DNA of 64,000 nt from Rhizobium oryziradicis (GTDB taxonomy: Bacteria > Pseudomonadota > Alphaproteobacteria > Rhizobiales > Rhizobiaceae). Positions 34,505 to 43,666 of this stretch are shown piece by piece. How positions within the stretch are numbered: the first letter of the stretch is position 1; each line of letters starts with the position of its first letter. The notes under the pieces are model-generated. The model saw only the letters and a list, made by a program, of their open reading frames with translations. It ran no database searches and had not been told where the DNA came from. Both the position numbers and the translations under genes were made by a program. The stretch covers positions 1 through 64,000 of the forward strand of contig NZ_MKIM01000028.1 of assembly GCF_001939045.1 (NCBI RefSeq), given 5' to 3'.

Positions 34505-35004
34505 CTGTTATACGTCTCATGCATGGCTGATTTGCGAAAATCGGTGGGTTTGGGCGGTATAAAGAGTGAAGTCTCGGTTTTGCCGAGGCTTGTTGAGAGA
34601 GTTTAGGATGGATGGATTGTCCATCCTTTGTGAAGGGCCGCGAAGGCAAGACCTTTGAGGCTTATGACGATGCTAAATGATATGCGCTCAATCGGTATTG
34701 AGCGCAGGAGATTAGCGCAATGGCTGCTTGTTCCATCTCTATGGTTTGGGGCGTTGGCAATCATCGTGCGCGTGACTATCATCGGCTCATGATGCTGATG
34801 CGTGCGGGTGCTAGACGCTCGCTTTTGTGGAGAGATTGCTCTCCATTTTTCCCTTATAGAAAGATCAACACTGCTGGCGTGCCTGTTGCGTGGCGGTGTA
34901 AGTGCAAATTTGCGGGCCGATATTGGTCGCAAGCGCGTGATCTCGTGGTTTTGCCGTTGCCGCCGCTGTTGGAACCGACTAGATAAGCTTCCAATTGACG
35001 TATT
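34505..35004. other. Intergenic region before lepB
   Basis: No supportable gene in 500 bp. A plus-strand opening at 34720-34986 has no ribosome site and an improbable Trp/Cys/Arg-rich product. In several relatives acpS (and pyrE) sits between rsh and lepB; nothing resembling either is here. The lepB promoter should lie near the right end. Confidence 0.45.
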
Positions 35005-35763
35005 ATGAAAGAGACCGGCGTGACGGATAAAGTCGAAAAGAAGCAAGGTGGCCTTTGGGAAAATATCAAGGTCATTATTCAAGCGTTGATCCTGGCAACG
35101 GTGATCCGCACGGTATTGTTCCAGCCCTTCACCATCCCGTCCGGCTCGATGATGCCGACGCTTCTGGTGGGCGATTATATCTTCGTCAATAAATTCGCCT
35201 ACGGCTTTTCGAAATACTCCTTGCCCTTTTCGCTCGATCTGTTTGAGGGTCGCATTTTTCAAAGCGAGCCAAAGCGCGGCGATGTCGTGGTTTTCCGCTT
35301 TCCGCCCAATCCAAGCATTGATTACATCAAGCGCCTTGTGGGCCTGCCAGGTGATCATATTCAGGTGACGGATGGCGTGCTGTTCATCAATGGCAAGCCG
35401 GTTCCCAAGGTGCCAGACGGCACATTCAATTCCGATTACCGCAATGATCCCGGTCACGCGATCCCGGTGTTCCGCGAAACGCTGGATGATGGTCGCACCT
35501 ATGACACGCTGGACGAGACACAATTTTCTCCCGGCGATAATACGCGCGAGTTTATTGTGCCCGCTGGCCATTATTTCATGATGGGTGACAACCGTGATAA
35601 CTCGGCTGACAGCCGTTTTGACGTTGGCTTCGTGCCCGCTGAAAATCTGGTGGGTCGCGCCTCCGTTATTTTCTTCTCGCTTGGCAATGACACGCCCTTC
35701 AGCCAGATCTGGAAGTGGCCTTCCAATATTCGTCTCGATCGCTTTTTCAAGGCTGTCCAATGA
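35005..35763 (+). CDS. lepB: Signal peptidase I
   Basis: 252 residues. Inner-membrane peptidase that releases exported proteins. One N-terminal membrane segment (IIQALILATVIRTVLFQPF) is followed by catalytic Ser in IPSGSMMPTLLVGDY and catalytic Lys in DYIKRLVGLPGD; MMGDNRDNSADSR is the family box E. ATG at 35005 is used; a GTG at 35020 is an alternative. The stop overlaps the start of rnc (ATGA). Confidence 0.96.
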   Translation: MKETGVTDKVEKKQGGLWENIKVIIQALILATVIRTVLFQPFTIPSGSMMPTLLVGDYIFVNKFAYGFSKYSLPFSLDLFEGRIFQSEPKRGDVVVFRFPPNPSIDYIKRLVGLPGDHIQVTDGVLFINGKPVPKVPDGTFNSDYRNDPGHAIPVFRETLDDGRTYDTLDETQFSPGDNTREFIVPAGHYFMMGDNRDNSADSRFDVGFVPAENLVGRASVIFFSLGNDTPFSQIWKWPSNIRLDRFFKAVQ

Positions 35764-36479
35764 AGCCACCAAAGGCCCTGAGCGCCGACGAGCGCGATAA
35801 AGTACAAACCACCATTGGCTATGTCTTTGTTGATCAGGAGAGGCTGGACAAGGCCCTGACCCATTCCAGCGCCCGTCCGGCAAAGGGCGGCGATTATGAG
35901 CGCTTGGAATTTCTGGGTGATCGGGTTTTGGGTCTTTGCGTGGCGGAGCACCTGTTTAAGGAGTTCCGCGCCGCCACCGAGGGCGAGCTTTCCGTACGCC
36001 TGAACCAGTTGGTGAGTGCCGAGACCTGTGCGGCCGTTGCGGACGAGATTGAACTGCACCGCTTTATTCGCACCGGCGCTGATGTTAAAAAGCTCACTGG
36101 CAAGAATATGCTCAACGTTCGCGCCGACGTGGTCGAAAGCCTGATTGCGGCGATCTATCTCGACGCAGGGCTTGAGGCAGCGCGCACCTTTGTTTTGCGC
36201 TTTTGGGCAGAGCGCGCAGCGGGCGAAGATGCCGGCCGGCGCGACGCTAAAACGGAATTGCAGGAATGGGCGCATGCAAAATTTGCAGCGACCCCGGTTT
36301 ATCGCATTGCAGATCGCTCCGGACCGGATCATGATCCGCGCTTTACGGTGACGGTTGAAGTCGGCAACCTTGCGCCTGAAACGGGCGTTGATCGCTCAAA
36401 GCGAGCGGCGGAACAGGTTGCTGCAACGCGATTGCTTGAACGCGAAGGTGTCTGGGTCAAATCCGGCACGTCACATTGA
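35760..36479 (+). CDS. rnc: Ribonuclease III
   Basis: 239 residues. Catalytic signature ERLEFLGDRVLGL, second acidic site ADVVESLIAAIYLDAG, then a C-terminal dsRNA-binding domain (AKTELQEWAHAKFAATP ... RAAEQVAATRLLERE). It processes rRNA and structured transcripts. The ATG overlaps the lepB stop by 4 bases and era begins 11 bases after, so lepB-rnc-era is one coupled unit. Confidence 0.97.
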   Translation: MKPPKALSADERDKVQTTIGYVFVDQERLDKALTHSSARPAKGGDYERLEFLGDRVLGLCVAEHLFKEFRAATEGELSVRLNQLVSAETCAAVADEIELHRFIRTGADVKKLTGKNMLNVRADVVESLIAAIYLDAGLEAARTFVLRFWAERAAGEDAGRRDAKTELQEWAHAKFAATPVYRIADRSGPDHDPRFTVTVEVGNLAPETGVDRSKRAAEQVAATRLLEREGVWVKSGTSH

Positions 36480-36489
36480 TTGGAAAAAG

Positions 36490-37437
36490 ATGACTGAGTT
36501 TGAAGACCAACCCACTGATGATGCCGCGGCCAGTGATGTGCGCCCAACCCATTCGGGTTTTGTGGCGCTGATCGGGCCAACCAATGCTGGTAAGTCCACT
36601 TTGGTCAACCGGTTCGTCGGTGCCAAGGTTTCCATCGTAAGCCATAAGGTGCAGACCACCCGCGCCGTGATGCGCGGCATTGCCATTCATGACAATGCGC
36701 AAATCGTGTTTATGGACACGCCCGGTATTTTCAAGCCGCGCCGTAGGCTGGATCGTGCCATGGTCACCTCCGCATGGGGCGGGGCCAAGGATGCCGATAT
36801 GATCTTGCTGTTGATTGACAGTGAGCGCGGTCTGCGTGGCGATGGTGAGGCAATTCTGGAGGCACTGAAAGATGTGCACCAGCCGAAAATTCTGGTGCTG
36901 AACAAGATCGATCAGGTGCGCCATGAGGATTTGCTGAAGCTGGCATCCACCGCCAATGAAGCGGTGAAGTTTGAACGCACCTTCATGATTTCGGCAACCA
37001 ACGGCTCCGGCTGTGACGATGTGATGGATTATCTGGCAAAGACGTTGCCGGAAGGCCCTTGGTATTACCCGGAAGATCAGATTTCGGATTTGCCGTTGCG
37101 TCAGCTGGCGGCCGAAATCACCCGCGAAAAGCTTTTCTTGCGCCTCCATCAGGAGCTTCCTTATTCCTCTCACGTCGAGACGGAAAAATGGGAAGAGCGC
37201 AAAGACGGCTCCGTCCGCATCGAGCAGGTTATTTACGTTGAGCGGGACAGTCAGAAAAAGATTGTGCTGGGCAAAAACGGCGATGCGATCAAGGCAATTT
37301 CGACCGGCTCACGCAAGGAGCTTTCCGAAATTCTGGAGCAGACCGTGCATCTCTTCCTGTTTGTGAAAGTGCGTGAAAATTGGGGCGATGACCCTGAGCG
37401 CTTCCGTGAAATGGGTCTGGAATTCCCGCGCGACTGA
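36490..37437 (+). CDS. era: GTPase Era
   Basis: 315 residues. G1 GPTNAGKST, G3 MDTPGIFKP, G4 LNKIDQ, followed by the C-terminal KH domain (KIVLGKNGDAIKAIS). Era binds 16S rRNA 3' end in 30S assembly. ATG at 36490 follows GGAAAAAG. A strong hairpin terminator lies after the stop. Confidence 0.97.
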   Translation: MTEFEDQPTDDAAASDVRPTHSGFVALIGPTNAGKSTLVNRFVGAKVSIVSHKVQTTRAVMRGIAIHDNAQIVFMDTPGIFKPRRRLDRAMVTSAWGGAKDADMILLLIDSERGLRGDGEAILEALKDVHQPKILVLNKIDQVRHEDLLKLASTANEAVKFERTFMISATNGSGCDDVMDYLAKTLPEGPWYYPEDQISDLPLRQLAAEITREKLFLRLHQELPYSSHVETEKWEERKDGSVRIEQVIYVERDSQKKIVLGKNGDAIKAISTGSRKELSEILEQTVHLFLFVKVRENWGDDPERFREMGLEFPRD

Positions 37438-37462
37438 TGTTCCGATAATTTTTGCTTTTATA

Positions 37463-37496
37463 AGCGCCCCATGCCTTTCAAGGCGTGGGGCGTTTG
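37463..37496. terminator. Bidirectional terminator between era and AbrB-type gene
   Basis: CGCCCCATGCCTT pairs with AAGGCGTGGGGCG, with T-rich sequence after and A-rich before (TAAG), suiting both the plus-strand era and the minus-strand neighbour that converge here. Confidence 0.85.
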
Positions 37497-37501
37497 TCAT
37501 T

Positions 37502-38644
37502 TCACACCTTGATTTTTTTGGCAATGAAGCGGGAGATATGTGGTCCCAGCGCCAAAATCACCAGAAACCGCACCGTTTGCAGTGCCATCACAAATGGCAT
37601 ATCGACATGGGTGGTCGCGGCAATGATGGCGACGGAATCCAACCCGCCGGGACTCGTGGCCAGATAGGCGGTGAGGGGATCGATATCCATGGTGGTGGTA
37701 AGCAGATAAGCAAGGCAGCCACCAAAGGCTATCAAGATAAAAATCGACAGGGCCACTTGTGGTGCTGCCTTGGCGGCGTGGCGCAAAAGCCTGCGGGTAA
37801 AGGCAAGGCCAATGCGCCAACCGATAACGGCATAGGCCATCGCCATTAACCAGAGCGGCAGCACGATATTCACCAGATCAAAGGCATGCAAAACCGCGAG
37901 GCTGAGCATGGGAACAATCATCGTGCCTGCGGGTATTTTCAAGACCTTGCCGATGTAAGAAGCAATCGCGGTCAGCAGCAACGTCTTGATCAGATCTACC
38001 CAGTCAAATGGCGGGAAAAACACCAAAGGCGGGTGCTGTGCGCCACTGACGTTAAACATGTAGGCCGCAACACCGGCGGCGGCTGAGGCCACGCATACCA
38101 CCCGGAAATATTGCATGAAGGCAACGAGGCGGGCATCGGCTCCATGGGCCTCTGCCATTAGAATCATCGCCGAGGCACCACCCGCTGATGTACCCCAGAC
38201 GGCCGTTGTTCCGGGGAAGATTTGACGCCGTGCCATGATGTAGCCCAGCAGCGAACTCATGGCGACAATGGCCAGCACCGCCCCCAAGAAAAGTGGCCAT
38301 TCTTCAAGAAAGCGCATCATAATGTGTTTGTCGAGCGAGCTTGCAATGACGCAGCCGATCAAGGCTTGCGCGGCCGTGTAGGGAAGGCGCGGTAACGTGA
38401 GTTGGGCTCCGTTGGTGGCAAGCAGCAAGCCTGCAATCATCGGGCCAAGCAGAAGGGCTGCGGGCATGCGAACATATTCCATCCCTGCCACCAGCAAGGT
38501 TGAAAGTGCAATCAGTAGCACCCATTTCAAAGGCTTTGGCAGCGCTGTCAAAAAGCTGGGCATGTGTTCAGGGGTGCCCGCAGGCGGAGGATTGGCTGCC
38601 ATTTTCGGGCTTTCCGGTCTCGTGTCTTCAATCGGCTGTTGCAT
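37502..38644 (-). CDS. AbrB-family membrane protein
   Basis: 380 residues with about ten hydrophobic segments arranged as two repeats. Repeated family motifs: MPAALLLGPMIAGLL and GTTAVWGTSAGGASAMILMA in the first half, IPAGTMIVPMLSLAVLHAF and ATSPGGLDSVAIIAA in the second, the AbrB duplication (PF05145, sometimes named ammonia monooxygenase-like). Transport substrate unknown. The ATG at 38644 (MQQPIED) has AAGGA 5 bases upstream. Confidence 0.88.
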   Translation of the reverse strand: MQQPIEDTRPESPKMAANPPPAGTPEHMPSFLTALPKPLKWVLLIALSTLLVAGMEYVRMPAALLLGPMIAGLLLATNGAQLTLPRLPYTAAQALIGCVIASSLDKHIMMRFLEEWPLFLGAVLAIVAMSSLLGYIMARRQIFPGTTAVWGTSAGGASAMILMAEAHGADARLVAFMQYFRVVCVASAAAGVAAYMFNVSGAQHPPLVFFPPFDWVDLIKTLLLTAIASYIGKVLKIPAGTMIVPMLSLAVLHAFDLVNIVLPLWLMAMAYAVIGWRIGLAFTRRLLRHAAKAAPQVALSIFILIAFGGCLAYLLTTTMDIDPLTAYLATSPGGLDSVAIIAATTHVDMPFVMALQTVRFLVILALGPHISRFIAKKIKV

Positions 38645-38867
38645 AGTCCTTACTGCATAAATCCTCAAACCGGAATCGATTTAGGCAGAAAATTATGCAG
38701 GAGGTTTAAAACGTTCCAGCGTCCTTTGTGCGCCATATATGGTGAGAGGCGCTGTAAAGGGCTGGCTGAAGGGAGATTGAGACGAATGCCGGGGAAAGGG
38801 CCTGTACGCAACCACGCAGTTTATTTTTCTATGGGCCGACCCACCTTGTTTGCTATAAAGCGTGACC

Positions 38868-39635
38868 ATGGAATGGAATGATAGCGCGATTATTTTGGGC
38901 GTGCGGCGTCACGGCGAAACCAGTGTGGTGGCCGAGGTGATGACGCGCAGCCGTGGCCGTCACCTTGGACTGGTGCGCGGCGGACGTTCTCGCACAATGC
39001 AGCCCGTTTTGCAGCCCGGCAACGTGGTTGATGTCACATGGCGTGCGCGGCTTGAAGAGCATCTTGGCGATTTTCGCATGGAACCTGTGCGCCTTCGCGC
39101 CGGGCATTTGATGGAAACGGCAACCTCCGTCTATGGCGTTCAGGCGCTGGCGGCGTTGTTGCGGCTGTTGCCGGAGCGCGAGCCGCATGCCCACCTCTAT
39201 GAGTCCATGGATATCATTTTGGAAAACCTGCATGAGCCTCGCGCAGCGGGCGAACTTTTCGTTCGCTTCGAGCTTGCCGTTCTCAATCATCTCGGCTTTG
39301 GGCTGGATCTCACCCGTTGCGTTGCCACCGGTGAGCAAGAGGATCTGGCATTTGTATCGCCCAAAAGTGGCCGCGCCGTCTGCCGTGCCGCGGGCCAACC
39401 CTATGCCGATAAAATGCTGGTGATGCCGTCATTCTTGCGCAAGGAACTGCCGCAAGCGGCTGATTTTACGTCGCTTACGCAGGCATTTCGTCTGACCGGA
39501 TATTTTCTGGAACGCCATGTGTATGAGCCGCGCGGCATTGCGATTGCTGCCGCGCGTGATGGGTTTTGTCAGGCCGCGCTAAAGGCGTTGCGGGCGTTGG
39601 ACGGTGTCCAGGACAATCCGCCAATGCCATCCTGA
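38868..39635 (+). CDS. recO: DNA repair protein RecO
   Basis: 255 residues. N-terminal OB fold: [20 protein letters not shown] and [20 protein letters not shown]; the helical C-terminal part contains [24 protein letters not shown] residues. RecO loads RecA on gapped DNA with RecR. The expected lepB-rnc-era-recO order is kept but interrupted by the minus-strand AbrB-type gene. Convergent with and overlapping the next small gene. Confidence 0.95.
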   Translation: MEWNDSAIILGVRRHGETSVVAEVMTRSRGRHLGLVRGGRSRTMQPVLQPGNVVDVTWRARLEEHLGDFRMEPVRLRAGHLMETATSVYGVQALAALLRLLPEREPHAHLYESMDIILENLHEPRAAGELFVRFELAVLNHLGFGLDLTRCVATGEQEDLAFVSPKSGRAVCRAAGQPYADKMLVMPSFLRKELPQAADFTSLTQAFRLTGYFLERHVYEPRGIAIAAARDGFCQAALKALRALDGVQDNPPMPS

Positions 39636-39817
39636 GTGTTGCTCTGGTTGTTTTTCATGTGGGTGCGAATAGCGCGTTGCAGGTCTGCAACGCTGCTGTA
39701 AATGCCGCCATCCAGATCAATCACTGGAAATTTGACAGCAATGAATTTTACCCGATTGCCTTCGGGAACGCTGATTCCAACAGGAACGCCTGCATATTCA
39801 ATGACTTGCTTTTCCAT
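39569..39817 (-). CDS. Conserved small hypothetical protein overlapping recO end
   Basis: 82 residues: [20 protein letters not shown] and [20 protein letters not shown], reminiscent of a small Rhizobiales protein (QVIEYRGVPVGI.. type, from memory). GGGGAAA precedes the ATG at 39817 by 5 bases. The final 22 codons run antisense through the 3' end of recO, an unusual convergent overlap of 67 bp. Function unknown. Confidence 0.6.
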   Translation of the reverse strand: MEKQVIEYAGVPVGISVPEGNRVKFIAVKFPVIDLDGGIYSSVADLQRAIRTHMKNNQSNTQDGIGGLSWTPSNARNAFSAA

Positions 39818-40424
39818 AATAGTTTCCCCGCCCGCGTTACGACTTGCGGGCCAACATTCAATTCGATTGTGATGGTTTATGCTCTTACGAGAGAATCACA
39901 TTCGACAGTTGTCGAAGCCAAGTGATGTGCGTTTGGATGCCACTTGGTTGATGCTGAGCGGGCATAGATGCCAGGAGTATTTTGCGGTTTGCGCGAATAG
40001 TCGCATGTGCTTTTCCTCCTTGCATTGGAGCCGATCTCTGATCTGGCTCGAGGTTACGGTTTATCGGTCTTTTCCCGATGATCAGGAAAATAGGTGTGCG
40101 TGGCGAATTCGTCAATAGGCGCTCGGTTAAAAACAAAATAATTTTTTGTGATGGATGGATTGTGAAGGTTTCGTGGCAAAATGAATCCGAATTGCCGCAT
40201 TTCACAAGATAGGTTTTGCATTGCGGTAAAAATCAGATTTCTGCAAAACTATGGCATGAAATTCAATAAATATTGATGGGCATAGGCCCCTTAAACACTC
40301 GCAACACCGTCATTTATGACATGGTGCGGACAATCAGGATCGGTTGAACAACAGCCAATCCTGGAAAAAGGAGAACGTGCTGCTCTCCTTGATCCCACAA
40401 AATACGTAATTTAAAAGAGGCCAC
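39818..40424. other. 600-bp spacer, no gene seen
   Basis: Only short unsupported openings exist on both strands. At the right end is a hairpin that suits termination of the minus-strand MOSC gene (listed separately). The rest is AT-rich at 40190-40290. Confidence 0.45.
40362..40390 (-). terminator. Terminator of the MOSC/HD transcript
   Basis: On the minus strand AAGGAGA pairs with TCTCCTT around a 9-base loop, followed by a T-run (TTTTTCC), 35 bases beyond the MOSC stop. Confidence 0.65.
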
Positions 40425-41270
40425 TCAGCCGCGACGCTTCAGTGGAAAGCCTTCAGGACGTGTTTTTGTCACCTGAACATGATCGCCAACACGAATCGTG
40501 CCCTCTGTGCGGGGAACAGCATTCCAGCCAAACAAAACGCCGCGCACGCGTGGATCGGCAGACATGCGCAGCCGTCCCATAGCGGCAAGGGGGGATGGCC
40601 CGGTGCGGGCACCAAGGGATTGGTCTTGCGTGGTCATGATGCAGCGGGTGCAAGGCTTGACGAGGTCAAAGGCAATGTCGCCAATGGTGAGGCTTGCCCA
40701 ATGATCTTCGGCCCAAGGTTGGTCCGAATCGATCACGATATTGGCGCGAAAGCGCTCCATGCCGACGCTGCCTTCTCCATGCGCTTCCATATCGGCATTC
40801 AGCGCCGCAAGCGATGCCGTGTTGGTGATCAAAACCTGATAGCCATCTGTGAAGGTCACCGGCGTGTCTGGTCCGGCCCATTCTTCATTGGCCATGCGCC
40901 GGGCTTTATCATCAAACAAGGCGAGTTCGAGCGGTTGGCCAAGCCATTCACTGAGCGCCTGATTGGTGGCGTCGTCTGCAACGGCCGCATCAACCGTATT
41001 ACGCCATACTGTCACCTGTTTGCGCGCAATGAAACTCGGCGTTTGTGTGCGTCTGCCGTCATGAAAGCTGACGTGATAGGAGGTGCCGTCATAGAGGACG
41101 CTCACACCGGCAAGGGCCGGAAGCTCCCGTTGAGTCACAAAATCTCCCGACGGAGAGACAAGCATCAATTGGCGATCGCCCACAAGACCGTGGGCCGTGA
41201 TCTGCGCTTCGGCAAGATCAATGCCTCGCCCACTTTTCAAAGGGTAGATGGCGAGTGCGGAGATTTTCAT
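40425..41270 (-). CDS. MOSC domain protein (YcbX type)
   Basis: 281 residues. N-terminal MOSC beta-barrel (ISALAIYPLKSGRGIDL, GLVGDRQLMLV) and C-terminal MOSC with FRANIVIDSDQPWAEDHW and the Cys motif KPCTRCIMTTQDQ, plus GVLFGWNAVP. YcbX-like proteins carry molybdenum cofactor and reduce N-hydroxylated compounds with a redox partner. GAGGA precedes the start. The upstream HD gene ends 8 bases before, so the two are co-transcribed. Confidence 0.92.
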   Translation of the reverse strand: MKISALAIYPLKSGRGIDLAEAQITAHGLVGDRQLMLVSPSGDFVTQRELPALAGVSVLYDGTSYHVSFHDGRRTQTPSFIARKQVTVWRNTVDAAVADDATNQALSEWLGQPLELALFDDKARRMANEEWAGPDTPVTFTDGYQVLITNTASLAALNADMEAHGEGSVGMERFRANIVIDSDQPWAEDHWASLTIGDIAFDLVKPCTRCIMTTQDQSLGARTGPSPLAAMGRLRMSADPRVRGVLFGWNAVPRTEGTIRVGDHVQVTKTRPEGFPLKRRG

Positions 41271-41278
41271 GGCGGTCC

Positions 41279-41920
41279 TCAGATCTCATCAAGAAATTGG
41301 GTTAGAAAATGCTGCAAGCGCTGATGGCGCTCGCGCGCCAAAGTCTGCCCGGTTGCGGTTTTGAAGCCGTCTGCCAGTGTGAACAGCTTGGTTTCAAAGT
41401 GGTCAATGGCAAACCGTTTGTCGTCTAAGGCGCGATTTTTTGCGGTTGGATCAAAAGGATCATAGAGAGATGATCCCATACGACCACCAATATAGAAGCA
41501 GCGTGCGGCTCCCACCATGCCAATGGCGTCCAGCCGGTCAGCATCTTGAAGGATTTTGGCCTCAAGGGTTTGCGGCTCGATATTGGCCGAAAAACTATGG
41601 GTGAGAATGGCGTGAAAAACGGCCTCGATTCTGGCCTCGGGCCAGCCTGCTTCGCCCAGGATGGTTTCAGCCTTTTGGGCTGCAAGGCGGGATGCGCTGT
41701 TGCGATGCGGGGAGTTTTTTTCGACCGACACGCAATCATGAAGCAGCACGGCGCTGGCAAGAACATCGCGTTCGCCGCCCTCCTTGGCGTGAATACGCAT
41801 GGCATTTTTGAAAACGCGAAGAATATGGGCGGCATCGTGAGAGCCGTCATCGCCTGACGTGGCGTGGGGCAAGAGCCACTTTGCAAGATCCTGGCAAGGC
41901 GCAAACGCTTGAGAGAGCAT
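41279..41920 (-). CDS. HD-domain phosphohydrolase (YedJ-like)
   Basis: 213 residues. Metal-binding HD series: HDAAHILRV, LLHDCV, HAILTHSFSAN and ILQDADRLDAIG, the YedJ/predicted hydrolase order. Cytosolic. Possible nucleotide phosphohydrolase; substrate not known. First gene of a two-gene unit with the MOSC protein. Confidence 0.88.
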   Translation of the reverse strand: MLSQAFAPCQDLAKWLLPHATSGDDGSHDAAHILRVFKNAMRIHAKEGGERDVLASAVLLHDCVSVEKNSPHRNSASRLAAQKAETILGEAGWPEARIEAVFHAILTHSFSANIEPQTLEAKILQDADRLDAIGMVGAARCFYIGGRMGSSLYDPFDPTAKNRALDDKRFAIDHFETKLFTLADGFKTATGQTLARERHQRLQHFLTQFLDEI

Positions 41921-42197
41921 GGAATATCCTAGATCTAAAAATGGGGCGCTCTGCTTATCAACGATGGCGAAGCAGAGGGAAAGAGGGCGCGCGATAAATA
42001 TCTCAGTTGCATTGTTTGCATGTTGAGCTTGCGTGGTGAATGCCGGCTCAATGGGTCATCACAATTCAGTTACAAGTTTTATTGCATAACAATTTCTTTT
42101 GACGATTATCGGCAAATCACGATACCTCATCTTTATGCGTCTGCTTGTCTTGCGTTCTCCCGGCGCGCGGTATTGATCAACCTTGATAGGGGTTCGT

Positions 42198-42845
42198 ATG
42201 ACAAGTGTTTCATCGACAGCCAGCTCAGCTCTGGCGCAATATATCTCTAGTACCTCTGCTCTTGATACCAATGGCGACGGTGTTGTGTCTGCGGAAGAAC
42301 TGGCGGCTTCGACACGGACGCAGGATCCAACCGTTTCCAGCGATAATGCCGCCAAAAGTGTTGCTTCGCAGCTTTCAAACGACATGATGTCGATGATCAT
42401 GGCGAAGAGAGAGGCATCTTCCGCAGACGGAGCCAGCCAAAACAGCCGTTTCCAAGCTATGGACACCAATGGCGATGGCAAAGTGAGCGAACAGGAATTT
42501 GCGGCAGCCCGCCCCCATGGCATGTCGGAAGCCGCCGCTGACAAGCATTTTGAAAAGCTCGACAAGGACAAGACCGGCTCTTTGACTGAGGCACAATTGG
42601 AGGCACACAATGGTCATCACGTGCATTCAAAAGGTAAATTGCAGGATCTGGAAGGTTTGAGCAGTGTTCTATCAAAGGACAAGGACGGCGAGAGTGACAC
42701 CGTGAGCCTTGATGATGTCCTCAACCAGATGAGTTCAGTCATTGCGGCTTATCGCGCTGCGAGTGACACGGATGATGAAACGGGAGAGGCGAAGGCCACA
42801 CTTGCCCAGACCACCACAGCTCCTAAACAGACCATTATTGTTTGA
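42198..42845 (+). CDS. EF-hand calcium-binding protein
   Basis: 215 residues. Three good EF-hand loops: DTNGDGVVSAEE (23-34), DTNGDGKVSEQE (89-100), DKDKTGSLTEAQ (122-133), and a weaker fourth at 161-172 (DKDGESDTVS). The N-terminus (MTSVSSTASSALAQ) is Ser/Ala-rich and not a classic signal peptide, so it may be cytosolic or exported by a non-Sec route. It stands alone with its own promoter space. ATG at 42198 was preferred over an upstream in-frame ATT-type start. Regulatory role is a guess. Confidence 0.82.
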   Translation: MTSVSSTASSALAQYISSTSALDTNGDGVVSAEELAASTRTQDPTVSSDNAAKSVASQLSNDMMSMIMAKREASSADGASQNSRFQAMDTNGDGKVSEQEFAAARPHGMSEAAADKHFEKLDKDKTGSLTEAQLEAHNGHHVHSKGKLQDLEGLSSVLSKDKDGESDTVSLDDVLNQMSSVIAAYRAASDTDDETGEAKATLAQTTTAPKQTIIV

Positions 42846-43144
42846 GATGCGCCAAACACCTTTTGGGAGTACTGTGGACAGACGAGGACCATGAGGTCTG
42901 CTTTTTGAACACCTAGAAGTCTTTCATCAATAAGCGACAGGGAGACATGATGGGCTGACGGATCATTGCAGCACAAGTCTGTTGCAATCTTGCCTCCCTA
43001 CACGCACCTGTGAATTGCCTGCCATATCGTATTTTGCCATAACTATCGTCATGACCTCAGACTGCATGCGTATAGTTGCAATCGGCTTTGAGCCGAGGCA
43101 GGCGGGAGGCCCTGTTTACGATCCAGCAGGGTCTTCCGCTTCTA

Positions 43145-43666
43145 TCATCCTTTCGGCAAGGGCAAGATAAACGGCGTGCTGCCATCGGCATCCTGACCGC
43201 GACCCAGTGCCTTGACGGCATCGGCAAAGCGACCCTTTCGCCCCAGCACATCATCAGCAATCTGGACAAGGCGGATATTGGGGGTGGCAAATGGGGAAGC
43301 CGTGCGCAGGCGCGCCGCCAATGCTTGATCATCATCATCCGGGAAGATCGCCAGACTGGCAATCATGGCAGCAGCAGGTGAGCGCGAAACACCCATCCAG
43401 CAATGAATCAGCAGTGGTGCTGCCGTGTTCCATTGGCGCGCAAAATCGATAATCTGCCGAACATGACTTTCCTGCGGCGCGATCAGCTTGCCGGTTCCGG
43501 CAAAGGTAATATCATTCATGCCAAGCGTTAGATGGCGATCTGCCTTGATAACGGCCGGGCGATGGAAATTCTGATTTTCAGCCAGAAGGCTGATCATGTC
43601 CTCCGCTTTGTGGCGCACAGCCATTTCAGCAATATGCGACAATGGTGAAACAACAATGGCGGTCAT
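43145..43666 (-). CDS. Dual-specificity-like protein tyrosine phosphatase
   Basis: 173 residues. P-loop HCWMGVSRS (C89, R95) matches HCx5R(S/T); preceding LLIHCW strand and a general acid region are in place. Soluble. Target unknown. Its ATG overlaps the TGA of the HD gene upstream (ATGA at 43663-43666), so it is the last member of a coupled ygfZ-HD-phosphatase operon. Confidence 0.88.
   Translation of the reverse strand: MTAIVVSPLSHIAEMAVRHKAEDMISLLAENQNFHRPAVIKADRHLTLGMNDITFAGTGKLIAPQESHVRQIIDFARQWNTAAPLLIHCWMGVSRSPAAAMIASLAIFPDDDDQALAARLRTASPFATPNIRLVQIADDVLGRKGRFADAVKALGRGQDADGSTPFILPLPKG

Noticed and set aside
34720-34986. 88-codon opening before lepB
   Set aside because: No ribosome site, composition rich in Trp, Cys and Arg, and not resembling acpS or any known neighbour.
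34603-35883. 426-codon minus-strand opening across lepB
   Set aside because: Runs antisense to the well-supported lepB and rnc start, no ribosome site or motif.
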